Shown here in pieces: positions 1-6,541 of a DNA stretch of 7,320 nt. Positions within the stretch are counted from its first letter, which is position 1. Each line of letters begins with the position of its first letter. The notes beneath the pieces are model-generated. The model was not told the origin of the DNA and ran no database searches. It saw only the letters and a list, made by a program, of their open reading frames with translations. Source of the stretch: Thiobacillus sp. (GTDB lineage Bacteria; Pseudomonadota; Gammaproteobacteria; Burkholderiales; Thiobacillaceae); contig DONB01000079.1 of assembly GCA_003510325.1 (NCBI GenBank), positions 1 through 7,320 of the forward strand, written 5' to 3'. Made by a program: the position numbers and the translations under genes.

Positions 1-113
1 GCCGGATTGTTGCCTTCGAGCTTGACCAGAATGACGTTGCTGGTCGCCCCGGGCATCCGCTTCAGGCGCACCAGCGGGGTGTTGCCGACGCAGTCTTCGA
101 TGGTCTTGTACAT
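1..113 (-). CDS. cysM: Cysteine synthase B (CysM), N-terminal fragment
   Basis: Only the first 37 codons plus two bases lie in the window; the gene continues off the left edge. The visible protein starts MYKTIEDCVGNTPLVRLKR and continues through a V-x-LVKLEGNNPA stretch. This is the characteristic start of the PLP-dependent O-acetylserine sulfhydrylase family, B type: the GNTPLVRL motif at residues 10-17, then the KLEG-NNP strand that leads into the PLP-lysine region just outside the window. CysM makes cysteine from O-acetylserine and sulfide or thiosulfate in the cytoplasm. The ATG lies three bases after the ugd stop codon, with only a weak AAGG overlapping that stop, so translational coupling to ugd in the same operon is likely. 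The active-site lysine cannot be checked, and CysK is the main alternative. The MYKTIED...LEGNNPA form favours CysM. Confidence 0.88.
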   Translation of the reverse strand, partial: MYKTIEDCVGNTPLVRLKRMPGATSNVILVKLEGNNP

Positions 114-116
114 GCC

Positions 117-1439
117 TTACTGGCGTCCGATCGGCAGATAATCGAAGCCCATCCCGCGCATCGCCTGCGGTTCGTACAGGTTGCGGCCGTCAAAGATGAG
201 CGGCGACTTCAGCAGCGATTTCATGGTGTCGAAGTTGGGGCTGCGGAATACTTTCCATTCGGTGACGATCAGCAGCGCGTCGGCACCTTTCAGCGCATCC
301 ATCGGACTGTCGACCAGCAGCAGGTCGGCGCGCTCGCCGTAGATGCGGCGCGTTTCCTCCATCGCCGCCGGATCGTAGGCCGACACGCTCGCGCCCATCG
401 CCCACAGCGCTTCCAGCATGCTGCGGCTGGGCGCCTCGCGCATATCGTCGGTGTTCGGCTTGAACGCAAGACCCCACATGGCAAAGCGCTTGCCCTTGAG
501 GTCGGAGCCCAGCCTGGCGGTCAGCTTGTTGACCAGGATCTGTTTCTGCGCGTCGTTGGCATCTTCCACCGCGTCGAGCACACGCAGCGGGATGCCGTTT
601 TCCTGCGCGGTGCGGCGCAGCGCCTGCACGTCCTTGGGGAAGCACGACCCGCCGTAGCCGCAGCCGGCATACAGGAAGTGATAGCCGATGCGCGGATCGG
701 AGCCGATGCCGTGGCGCACCTGCTCGATGTCTGCGCCGAGTTTTTCGGCCAGCACGGCGAGTTCGTTCATGAAGGAAATGCGCGTCGCCAGCATGGCGTT
801 GGCGGCGTACTTGGTGAGCTCGGCGCTCCTGACGTCCATCACCGTCAGGCGATCGTGGTTGCGCTGGAACGGCGCATACAGCTGGCGCAGCAGCTGGGTG
901 GCGCGATCGCTGTCGGTGCCGATCACGATGCGGTCGGGCTTCATGAAGTCGTCCACCGCCGCGCCTTCCTTCAGGAATTCGGGATTGGAGGCGACGTTGA
1001 ATTCGAGTGCGACGCCGCGCTTGGTCAATTCTTCCTGCAAGGCCGCCTTCACCTTGTCGGCCGTTCCCACCGGCACGGTGGACTTGTCGACCACCAGCTT
1101 GTAGTCGGTCATGTGGCGGCCGATGTTGCGCGCGGCGGCAACCACGTACTGCAGGTCGGCCGAACCGTCCTCGTCCGGCGGGGTGCCGACGGCGATGAAC
1201 TGGATCTGGCCGAAGGCTACCGATTCCTCGATGTCGGTGGTGAAGTGCAGCCGGCCTGCGGCGACGTTGCGCTTCACCATGTCTTCCAGCCCGGGCTCGT
1301 AAATCGGGATGCCGCCGGCTTTCAGGGTCTCGATTTTTTTCGGATCGACGTCGAGACACAGCACTTCGTTGCCGACTTCCGCCAGACAGGTACCCGTCAC
1401 CAGTCCCACATAACCCGTTCCAATAACCGTGATTTTCAC
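117..1439 (-). CDS. ugd: UDP-glucose 6-dehydrogenase
   Basis: Cytoplasmic NAD-dependent enzyme that oxidises UDP-glucose twice to UDP-glucuronate, a precursor for exopolysaccharide, capsule or aminoarabinose-modified lipid A. The 440 residues match the usual bacterial length. The N-terminal Rossmann domain carries GTGYVG at 7-12, followed by an acidic LDVD strand end at 29-32. The NPEFLKEG segment is at 152-159, the central helix ELTKYAANA at 207-215 holds Lys210, and the catalytic motif [10 protein letters not shown] is at 261-270 with nucleophile Cys266 and Asp270. The C-terminal UDP-binding domain includes [17 protein letters not shown] at about 322-338. All catalytic residues are intact. 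The start is GTG: the protein begins exactly at the family's [12 protein letters not shown] start, and a Shine-Dalgarno site precedes it. The gene lies 12 bases after pyrF and three before cysM. Which sugar pathway uses the product is not visible here. Confidence 0.97.
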   Translation of the reverse strand: MKITVIGTGYVGLVTGTCLAEVGNEVLCLDVDPKKIETLKAGGIPIYEPGLEDMVKRNVAAGRLHFTTDIEESVAFGQIQFIAVGTPPDEDGSADLQYVVAAARNIGRHMTDYKLVVDKSTVPVGTADKVKAALQEELTKRGVALEFNVASNPEFLKEGAAVDDFMKPDRIVIGTDSDRATQLLRQLYAPFQRNHDRLTVMDVRSAELTKYAANAMLATRISFMNELAVLAEKLGADIEQVRHGIGSDPRIGYHFLYAGCGYGGSCFPKDVQALRRTAQENGIPLRVLDAVEDANDAQKQILVNKLTARLGSDLKGKRFAMWGLAFKPNTDDMREAPSRSMLEALWAMGASVSAYDPAAMEETRRIYGERADLLLVDSPMDALKGADALLIVTEWKVFRSPNFDTMKSLLKSPLIFDGRNLYEPQAMRGMGFDYLPIGRQ

Positions 1440-1447
1440 TGCGTCTT

Positions 1448-1452
1448 CTCCC
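1448..1452 (-). promoter_or_regulatory. Shine-Dalgarno site of ugd (supports GTG start)
   Basis: On the minus strand GGGAG lies eight bases before the GTG of ugd, and its first G is the last base of the pyrF TAG stop. The overlap of ribosome binding site and upstream stop suggests tight coupling of pyrF and ugd translation. It supports the GTG at 1439, which is also where family alignments start. Confidence 0.7.
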
Positions 1453-2150
1453 TAAGCGTTTTGTATGTCGGATCGAATCTGTTGCAACGCGGCGAGCGGG
1501 TCGGGCGCTGCCGTAATCGGGCGGCCGATCACCAGATCGGTCGCGCCAGCGCGCAAAGCCTCCACCGGCGTCATCACGCGCCGCTGGTCGCCGGTGTCGG
1601 CCCCGGCCGGGCGTATCCCCGGCGTGACCAGCCGGAAGTCGGTTCCCAGGTCGGCGCGCAGCAGGGTGGCCTCCTGCGCCGAGCAGACTACTCCATCGAG
1701 CTTGCAGGCCTGTGTCAGGCGCGCCAGCCGCAGCACCTGGTCGGCAGGCGAACCGGCCACCCCCACCTCGCCCAGATCCTCGGCGCTCATGCTGGTCAGC
1801 ACGGTCACCGCGATCAAGAGCGGCGGATGCGGCAAATCCGCGAGCGCCTCGCGCGCCGCCTCCATCATGCGGCGTCCGCCCGAGGCGTGCACGTTCATCA
1901 TCCACACCCCCAGGCTCGCAGCCGCGCGGCACGCCGCAGCCACGGTATTCGGAATGTCGTGGAATTTCAGATCGAGGAAAACCTCGAATCCGCGCGCCAC
2001 CAGCGCCCGCACCAGATCCGGCCCTGCCGCGGTGAACAGCTCCTTGCCCATCTTGAGCCGGCACAGCGCCGGGTCGAGCCGCTCCACCAGCGCCAGCGCG
2101 GACGCCGCGTCAGCATAGTCCAGCGCCACAATGATCTTCGTCGAATTCAC
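1452..2150 (-). CDS. pyrF: Orotidine 5'-phosphate decarboxylase
   Basis: Catalyses the last step of de novo UMP synthesis, decarboxylation of OMP, as a cytoplasmic TIM-barrel dimer. The 232 residues fit the short bacterial type. The first strand IIVALDYA carries Asp11, and LKMGKELF at 32-39 holds the phosphoribosyl-contacting lysine. The signature [10 protein letters not shown] at 60-69 contains the Asp60-Lys62-Asp65 catalytic array. The C-terminal phosphate-binding loops are TPGIRP at 176-181 and VIGRPIT at 207-213. All are intact. The start is GTG, chosen because an AAGGA Shine-Dalgarno lies five bases upstream and the protein then begins at the family start [11 protein letters not shown]. 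The gene sits between lapB (36-base spacer built of short repeats) and ugd (12 bases). The lapB-pyrF pairing also occurs in Escherichia coli, so this neighbourhood is old. Product UMP feeds UTP and then the UDP-glucose used by ugd, although a regulatory link is only inferred. Confidence 0.97.
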   Translation of the reverse strand: MNSTKIIVALDYADAASALALVERLDPALCRLKMGKELFTAAGPDLVRALVARGFEVFLDLKFHDIPNTVAAACRAAASLGVWMMNVHASGGRRMMEAAREALADLPHPPLLIAVTVLTSMSAEDLGEVGVAGSPADQVLRLARLTQACKLDGVVCSAQEATLLRADLGTDFRLVTPGIRPAGADTGDQRRVMTPVEALRAGATDLVIGRPITAAPDPLAALQQIRSDIQNA

Positions 2151-2155
2151 GCTCT

Positions 2156-2160
2156 TCCTT
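2156..2160 (-). promoter_or_regulatory. Shine-Dalgarno site of pyrF (supports GTG start)
   Basis: AAGGA on the minus strand ends five bases before the pyrF GTG. Its first two bases are the last two of the fourth copy of the heptamer repeat in this spacer, so repeat array and ribosome binding site are physically merged. Confidence 0.75.
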
Positions 2161-2186
2161 GCACCTTGCGTCTTGGATCTTGCATC
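2159..2186 (-). repeat. Degenerate 7-base tandem repeat, four units
   Basis: Read on the minus strand directly after the lapB stop codon, the spacer divides into four consecutive heptamers: GATGCAA, GATCCAA, GACGCAA and GGTGCAA, each at most one base from GATGCAA. A fifth heptamer-sized block, GGAAGAG, is diverged and forms part of the pyrF Shine-Dalgarno region. The array fills 28 of the 36 spacer bases. It contains no dyad able to form a terminator. Whether the unit is dispersed elsewhere in the genome cannot be seen here. Confidence 0.75.
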
Positions 2187-3353
2187 TCAGTTCTCCCCCT
2201 CGCGCCGCTCGGGATCGAAACTGTCCCACCGCCCGCACGCCGGGCAGCGCCAGAAGAACTGCTTGGCCTTGAAGCCGCAGCTGCCGCACTGATAGCGCAT
2301 CATGCGCTGGCTGTGCGAGGCGACCAGGGTTTTTTCCACCTGCAGCAGTTCGCGTTCGTCGGGTTCGGCATTGATGAGTTGCGCTTCGAGCAGGCGATCC
2401 AGGGTGCGCAGGCTGGGATTGCGGCGCAGTTCCTCGCGCGCCAGCTGGCTGGCTGCGGCCGCGCCCTCGGCTTCGGATACGGCGAGATACAGGGCATTGA
2501 ACACGTCCTGCGACGGCTGCCGGGCATGCAGCGCACGCAGCCACTGCACGCCCTCGGCGAGCCGCCCAAGCTGGCGGTAGCTACCGAGCACGCGCTCGAC
2601 CACCAGTGCCATGTGCGCCGCGCTCTGCGCTTCGACCAGGCGCCAGTCGGAAATCGCGGCCTCGTGCTTGCCCGCAGCCGCATCGAGGTCGCCCGCCATC
2701 AGGTTGGCGCGCACCGACTGGCGGTTGGCCGAGAGTGCCTGCTGCAGATGCGCTGCGGCGGCATCAGGATCGCCCTTCGCCGCTTCCAGCAGCGCCAGCT
2801 CGCAATGAAAGTGGGCGATATCGGCGTTGAGCGGCTTGCTGGTGTCCTTTTCCAGCAGGCGCGCCGCATCGATGGCCTTTTGCCAGTCTTTTTCCTGCAC
2901 GTAGATTTCCAGCAGGTAGGTGCGCGCCAGGCCGTGCTGCGGGGTTTCCAGCAGCTTGCCGAACACCTGTTCGGCGCGGTCGAGCAGCCCGGCCTTGAGG
3001 TAGTCCTGCCCCAGTTCGCTCATCGCGCGCAGGCGCTGCTCTTCGGCCAGGCCTTCGCGCTCCAGCAGGTTTTCGTGCATGCGAATGGCACGGTCGATCT
3101 CGCCGCGGCGGCGAAACAGGCCGCCCAGCGCAAAGTGCAGGTCGATGGTTTCGGGTTCGAGCTTGACGACTTCGAGGAAGGCTTCGATCGCCTTGTCGGG
3201 CTGCTCGTTGAGCAGAAAATTCAGCCCGCGGAAATACGAATTGGGCAGCGCGCGCGACTCGGTCACCACCTGGCGAATGTCGATCCGCGCGGCCAGCCAG
3301 CCCAGTACGAAAAACAGGGGAAACGCCAGCAGCCACCAGAACTCGAATTCCAT
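2187..3353 (-). CDS. lapB: LPS assembly regulator LapB (YciM), TPR protein with rubredoxin-like zinc ribbon
   Basis: LapB is an inner-membrane-anchored cytoplasmic protein. In E. coli it promotes FtsH-mediated degradation of LpxC, so limiting lipid A synthesis, and interacts with PbgA/YejM. Here the 388 residues closely match the E. coli length. One N-terminal membrane segment spans about residues 5-21, followed by AARIDIRQ and the FRGLNFLLNEQPDKAIEAF region that opens the tetratricopeptide repeats. TPR helices run from about 40 to 310, with clear units near 44-97 and 107-138. The C-terminal rubredoxin-like domain has two CxxC knuckles, Cys356/Cys359 and Cys370/Cys373, within YQCGSC and FFWRCPAC. 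All four metal ligands are present, so the regulator appears functional. The ATG is six bases after the lapA stop with no good Shine-Dalgarno, which suggests coupling to lapA. The order ihfB-lapA-lapB-pyrF supports the call. Confidence 0.96.
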   Translation of the reverse strand: MEFEFWWLLAFPLFFVLGWLAARIDIRQVVTESRALPNSYFRGLNFLLNEQPDKAIEAFLEVVKLEPETIDLHFALGGLFRRRGEIDRAIRMHENLLEREGLAEEQRLRAMSELGQDYLKAGLLDRAEQVFGKLLETPQHGLARTYLLEIYVQEKDWQKAIDAARLLEKDTSKPLNADIAHFHCELALLEAAKGDPDAAAAHLQQALSANRQSVRANLMAGDLDAAAGKHEAAISDWRLVEAQSAAHMALVVERVLGSYRQLGRLAEGVQWLRALHARQPSQDVFNALYLAVSEAEGAAAASQLAREELRRNPSLRTLDRLLEAQLINAEPDERELLQVEKTLVASHSQRMMRYQCGSCGFKAKQFFWRCPACGRWDSFDPERREGEN

Positions 3354-3359
3354 GGCGAC

Positions 3360-3650
3360 TTACACGACGGGCATGTCGGTGGTTTGCGTGACCGTATCCA
3401 ACTCGGTCGTCTGCGGCCTGCGGCCCAGTTCGCGACGCAGGCGGAACAGGGTGGGCAGCAGGGCCAGCCCCCCCGTCAGCGCGCCCAGCAAGAATGCCAG
3501 TCCCAGCATGACGATCAGCGGCGACTGCCACACATAGCCCAAATAGGAATTGAACGTGACGCTATGGCTGTTTTTCAGGGCAAAGCCCAGCACCAGCAGA
3601 AACACCAGCAGTTTCGCCAGCAAGCCCAGATAGTGCGTTAGATTTTTCAT
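3360..3650 (-). CDS. lapA: LPS assembly protein LapA (YciS, DUF1049)
   Basis: Small inner-membrane partner of LapB, 96 residues against about 100 in E. coli. Two hydrophobic segments are visible, about 8-26 and 42-66, separated by the polar loop KNSHSVTFNSYLGYVW typical of DUF1049. The asparagine/valine-rich loop and the small-residue-rich second helix (LGLAFLLGALTGGLALLP) are family hallmarks. A basic juxtamembrane stretch LFRLRREL and a short polar tail lie on the probable cytoplasmic side. The ATG starts about 18 bases after the predicted transcription start, and no Shine-Dalgarno is evident, so translation may be weak or use a very short leader. This is the first gene after the ihfB terminator and probably the first gene of the second transcription unit. 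The molecular role of LapA is less defined than that of LapB. Confidence 0.92.
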   Translation of the reverse strand: MKNLTHYLGLLAKLLVFLLVLGFALKNSHSVTFNSYLGYVWQSPLIVMLGLAFLLGALTGGLALLPTLFRLRRELGRRPQTTELDTVTQTTDMPVV

Positions 3651-3674
3651 GTGTGTGCGCCAGGAAGTCCGCCC

Positions 3675-3702
3675 ATTTTACCCGCGCGGCGCCAATCGCC
3701 AA
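3675..3702 (-). promoter_or_regulatory. Candidate sigma-70 promoter for lapA-lapB-pyrF-ugd-cysM
   Basis: On the minus strand, TTGGCG (3702-3697) and TAAAAT (3680-3675) are separated by 16 bases. TAAAAT matches the -10 consensus at five of six positions and TTGGCG matches -35 at four. The start of transcription would be near 3668, giving an untranslated leader of about 18 bases. Position supports it, since a promoter is needed between the terminator and lapA unless read-through serves the operon. This is a prediction by eye. Confidence 0.45.
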
Positions 3703-3730
3703 AGAAAACGGCGCCTTGCGGCGCCGTTTT
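3701..3730 (-). terminator. Rho-independent terminator after ihfB
   Basis: A perfect 11-bp inverted repeat, 3705-3715 with 3720-3730, encloses a four-base loop that reads GCAA on the minus strand, a GNRA-type stable tetraloop. The stem core is GGCGCC flanked by A/T, and on the minus strand the descending arm ends TTTT and continues CTTT, giving the U-rich tail. It begins 27 bases after the ihfB stop. The symmetrical A/T ends would also permit some termination of plus-strand transcripts, but no plus-strand gene ends nearby. Confidence 0.92.
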
Positions 3731-3757
3731 CCGGGTCATGCTGTCCTTGCCTGCTTG

Positions 3758-4042
3758 TCAGAGCGGAAAATCCACCCGGTCGCGCAGTTCCTTGCCCGCC
3801 TTGAAGTGCGGCACATACTTGGCCGGCACCTGAACGCGCTCGCCCGACTTGGGATTGCGACCGAGACGCGCGGGCCGGAAGCTCAGACTGAAGCTGCCGA
3901 AACCGCGGATTTCGATCCGCTCGCCGCGCGACAGGTTCTTCGCCAGCGCGTCGAGGATCGTCTTCACCGCCATCTCGATATCCGCAACCGAAAACTGCGA
4001 ATGCCGCGACGCCAATTGAGCAATCAGCTCGGACTTGGTCAT
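3758..4042 (-). CDS. ihfB: Integration host factor subunit beta
   Basis: IHF beta pairs with IHF alpha (ihfA, not in the window) to bind and sharply bend DNA at WATCAANNNNTTR-like sites, affecting transcription, recombination and replication. The 94 residues match the family. The N-terminal helices [14 protein letters not shown] and the middle [14 protein letters not shown] form the dimer body. The strand [13 protein letters not shown] at about 41-53 leads to the DNA-inserting beta-arm [10 protein letters not shown] at 59-68 with the intercalating Pro64. The tail [14 protein letters not shown] is also typical. The arm and the position next to rpsA point to IhfB rather than HU. The ATG is three bases after the rpsA stop with only a weak GAG upstream, indicating coupling to rpsA. 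An internal ihfB promoter, as known in E. coli, is not obvious. The strong terminator follows. Confidence 0.96.
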   Translation of the reverse strand: MTKSELIAQLASRHSQFSVADIEMAVKTILDALAKNLSRGERIEIRGFGSFSLSFRPARLGRNPKSGERVQVPAKYVPHFKAGKELRDRVDFPL

Positions 4043-4045
4043 GGC

Positions 4046-5767
4046 TTACTCGGCGTTCTTGTTGTCGAGCTTGGCTTTCAGCAGCGCACCGAGGTTGGTC
4101 GAACCGCTGGCGGCCGCTGCGGATTCGGCGGCGAATTTCTTCATCGCGGAATCCTGCTCGGTCATGTCCTTGGCCTTGATCGACAGGTTGATCACGCGGT
4201 TCTTGCGATCGACGTTGATGATCATGGCTTCGATTTCGTCGCCTTCCTTGAAGTGGCTGCGCATGTCTTCGACACGATCGCGCGAGACTTCGGAAGCACG
4301 CAGGTAGCCTTCCATGTCGCTGTCCAGCTGCACGGTGGCGCCCTTGGCTTCCACGGTCTTGATGGTGCCCTTGACGATGCTGCCCTTCTCGTGGCCGGTC
4401 GCGTAGCTGGTCAGCGGATCGCCTTCGAGCTGCTTGATGCCGAGCGAAATGCGCTCGCGCTCGAGGTCGATGCCGAGCACCACGGCTTCCACATCCTGGC
4501 CCTTGCGGAAGTTGCGCACGGCCTCCTCGCCGGGAACGCTCCACGACAGGTCGGACAGGTGGACCAGGCCGTCGATGCCGCCCGGCAGGCCGATGAACAC
4601 GCCGAAGTCGGTGATCGACTTGATCGCGCCGCTGACCTTGTCGCCCTTCTTGTGGTTCATCGAGAAGTCTTCCCACGGGTTCGACTTGCACTGCTTCATG
4701 CCGAGCGAGATGCGGCGCTTGTCTTCGTCGATGTCGAGCACCATGACTTCGACTTCGTCGCCCAGCTGCACGATCTTGGAGGGGCTGACGTTCTTGTTGG
4801 TCCAGTCCATTTCGGAGACGTGCACCAGGCCTTCGATGCCCTCTTCGATCTCGACGAACGCGCCGTAGTCAGTCAGGTTCGCGACCTTGCCGAACATGCG
4901 GGTGCCCTGCGGGTAGCGGCGTGCGATGCCGACCCACGGATCGTCACCCAGTTGCTTGATACCGAGCGAAACGCGGTTCTTCTCGGTGTCGTAGCGCAGG
5001 ATCTTGGCTTCGAGTTCCTGGCCGACGTGCACCACTTCGGACGGGTGCTTGACGCGGCGCCAGGCCATGTCGGTAATGTGCAGCAGGCCGTCGATGCCGC
5101 CCAGATCCACGAACGCGCCGTAGTCGGTGATGTTCTTGACCACGCCCTTGACGATGGAGCCTTCCTTCAGGTTCTCCATCATCGCTTCGCGGTCGGCACC
5201 CATGGTCTCTTCCAGCACGGCACGGCGCGACACCACGACGTTGTTGCGCTTGCGGTCGAGCTTGATGACCTTGAATTCCATTTCCTTGTATTCGAACGGG
5301 GTGGTGTCCTTGACCGGACGCATGTCCACCAGCGAACCCGGCAGGAAGGCGCGCAGGCCGCCCACCAGCACCGTCAGACCGCCCTTGACCTTGCCCTGCA
5401 CCATGCCGGTGACGATGCGGCCTTCGTTCATCGCCGCTTCCAGATCCAGCCATGCGGCCAGCTTCTTGGCGCGCTCGCGCGACAGCTTGGTCGCGCCGAA
5501 GCCGTCTTCGATCGACTCGATGGCGACTGCAACGAAATCGCCGATATTGGCTTCGATCTCGCCCTGGTCGTTCTTGAATTCCTCAAGGGGAATCAGGCTC
5601 TCGGACTTGAGGCCGGCATTCACCGTCACGAAGTTGTGGTCGATGCCGATGATTTCGGCAGTGATGACTTCACCCTGGCGCATTTCCTGATGGGTGAGGG
5701 ATTCCTCGAACAGGGCGGCAAAGCTTTCCATCGAAGCGGGAGCGGAAGTAGCGGTAGCAGTAGACAT
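4046..5767 (-). CDS. rpsA: 30S ribosomal protein S1
   Basis: S1 binds and unfolds mRNA on the 30S subunit and is needed to initiate on structured or weak-Shine-Dalgarno messages. The protein has 573 residues with six S1 (OB-fold) domains at about 32-98, 116-182, 203-271, 288-358, 375-445 and 462-532. The first two, which dock on the ribosome, are divergent. Domains 3-5 carry the classical signature ([30 protein letters not shown]). Each unit from 2 on tends to end in a RxSLGIKQ-like strand. The conserved tail [10 protein letters not shown] is present. The start at 5767 gives [24 protein letters not shown], has GAAGG five bases upstream, and matches the Ala/Ser/Thr-rich extension seen in betaproteobacterial S1. 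An in-frame ATG 26 codons earlier lacks such support, and Met13 is a weaker alternative. Located between cmk and ihfB, as in E. coli. Confidence 0.97.
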   Translation of the reverse strand: MSTATATSAPASMESFAALFEESLTHQEMRQGEVITAEIIGIDHNFVTVNAGLKSESLIPLEEFKNDQGEIEANIGDFVAVAIESIEDGFGATKLSRERAKKLAAWLDLEAAMNEGRIVTGMVQGKVKGGLTVLVGGLRAFLPGSLVDMRPVKDTTPFEYKEMEFKVIKLDRKRNNVVVSRRAVLEETMGADREAMMENLKEGSIVKGVVKNITDYGAFVDLGGIDGLLHITDMAWRRVKHPSEVVHVGQELEAKILRYDTEKNRVSLGIKQLGDDPWVGIARRYPQGTRMFGKVANLTDYGAFVEIEEGIEGLVHVSEMDWTNKNVSPSKIVQLGDEVEVMVLDIDEDKRRISLGMKQCKSNPWEDFSMNHKKGDKVSGAIKSITDFGVFIGLPGGIDGLVHLSDLSWSVPGEEAVRNFRKGQDVEAVVLGIDLERERISLGIKQLEGDPLTSYATGHEKGSIVKGTIKTVEAKGATVQLDSDMEGYLRASEVSRDRVEDMRSHFKEGDEIEAMIINVDRKNRVINLSIKAKDMTEQDSAMKKFAAESAAAASGSTNLGALLKAKLDNKNAE

Positions 5768-5848
5768 TAAAACCTTCAGTCCGTCGGTGAGGACGGGGTT
5801 AGTTGCACATCGCCGGCCTGCGGGCGCAGGACCGACACGGGACATTCA
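5768..5848 (-). promoter_or_regulatory. rpsA leader with two small hairpins before the Shine-Dalgarno
   Basis: This 81-base gap between cmk and rpsA contains two potential RNA hairpins on the minus strand. The upstream one (5815-5833) has a 5-bp CCTGC/GCAGG stem with loop GCCC, extended by two G-C pairs across a bulged U. The downstream one (5781-5796) pairs CCGTC with GACGG around a six-base loop. The Shine-Dalgarno GAAGG (5777-5773) follows three bases later, then TTTTA and the ATG. In gammaproteobacteria, rpsA leaders with serial hairpins and a weak Shine-Dalgarno mediate S1 autoregulation. A similar role here is an inference. I found no convincing promoter in the gap. Confidence 0.4.
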
Positions 5849-6541
5849 TCAATTACCTTGTTTGCTGCGCGCCTTGCATAAAGCGTAGTGCGACAGCACC
5901 GCCTGCACCGCCGACTCGATATCCATGTGGGTCGTATCGAGCAACAGCGCATCGGCTGCGGGTTTGAGCGGCGCCACGGCACGGGCCGTGTCGCGCGCAT
6001 CGCGCGCCTGCATATCAGCAACAAGGGCGGGGAGATTAGCAGAGTTCCCCTTTTCGATCAACTGCTTATACCGCCGCTCGGCACGCGCCTCGGCGCTGGC
6101 GGTGAGGAAGACCTTGGCCGCCGCGTCGGCGAACACCACGGTGCCCATGTCGCGACCGTCGGCCACCAGGCCGGGCGCCTGGCGGTAGGCACGCTGGCGG
6201 TCGAGCAGCGCCGCGCGCACCGCCGGCAGCGCCGCCACTTTCGAGGCGCCTTCGCCGACCGCCTCGGCGCGGATGGCGTCGGTGACGTTTTCCTCGGCCA
6301 GCCACACCGCGCTGTCGTGAAAGCTCGCGGGCAGCGTGGCCGCCAGTTCCGCCACCCGGGCCTCGTCGCCCAGCGCCACGCTCTGTTTCATCGCCGACAG
6401 CGCAGTCAGCCGGTAGAGCGCGCCGCTGTCGAGGAAATGGAAGCCGAGCGCGGTCGCCACCCGCTCGGCCACGGTGCCTTTACCGGAGGCGGATGGACCG
6501 TCGATGGCAATGACCGGGATGGAGGCGGATGCGGCGTTCAT
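5849..6541 (-). CDS. cmk: Cytidylate kinase
   Basis: Phosphorylates CMP and dCMP with ATP, recycling CMP released by phospholipid, lipid A/Kdo and RNA metabolism. The protein has 230 residues, the usual bacterial size. Walker [10 protein letters not shown] is at 15-23, the acceptor-side motif LDSGALYR at 37-44 and [10 protein letters not shown] at 128-137 (CMP-binding Asp/Arg). The LID region [17 protein letters not shown] is at 145-161, and the RD-x2-D-x2-R-x3-PL segment is at 180-192, followed by ADALLLDTT. All key residues are intact. The start is the ATG whose first four bases, ATGA, overlap the aroA stop. Family alignment ([16 protein letters not shown] near the N-terminus) supports it, whereas a 36-residue longer frame would run inside aroA. 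There is no Shine-Dalgarno, so termination-reinitiation from aroA is likely. It ends 81 bases before rpsA. Confidence 0.96.
   Translation of the reverse strand: MNAASASIPVIAIDGPSASGKGTVAERVATALGFHFLDSGALYRLTALSAMKQSVALGDEARVAELAATLPASFHDSAVWLAEENVTDAIRAEAVGEGASKVAALPAVRAALLDRQRAYRQAPGLVADGRDMGTVVFADAAAKVFLTASAEARAERRYKQLIEKGNSANLPALVADMQARDARDTARAVAPLKPAADALLLDTTHMDIESAVQAVLSHYALCKARSKQGN

Noticed and set aside
190..2064. Minus-strand open frame of 624 codons overlapping pyrF and ugd in another frame
   Set aside because: Arg/Gly/Ala-rich out-of-frame shadow spanning two genes with intact catalytic motifs in their own frames. It is not evidence of a frameshift.
678..3641. Plus-strand open frame of 987 codons antisense to ugd, pyrF, lapB and lapA
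   Set aside because: It lies opposite four well-identified genes. Its composition (His, Arg, Gln, Ala rich, no recognisable domain) is that of a mirror frame in high-GC DNA, and it crosses gene boundaries and spacers.
3653..5770. Plus-strand open frame of 705 codons antisense to ihfB and rpsA, with apparent internal repeats
   Set aside because: The repeats are the reverse image of the six S1 domains of rpsA. Stop-free antisense frames are expected opposite G/C-ending codons, and there is no family resemblance.
5768..5845. Upstream in-frame ATG that would lengthen S1 by 26 residues
   Set aside because: The extra residues have no family match, the GAAGG site serves the ATG at 5767, and the protein from there has the normal S1 start.
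5847..5860. IHF-like site (ATCAA...TTG) at the end of cmk, tempting because ihfB is downstream
   Set aside because: The spacing is five rather than four bases and the first position is C instead of A/T, so it is two departures from the consensus. A match of this quality is expected by chance.
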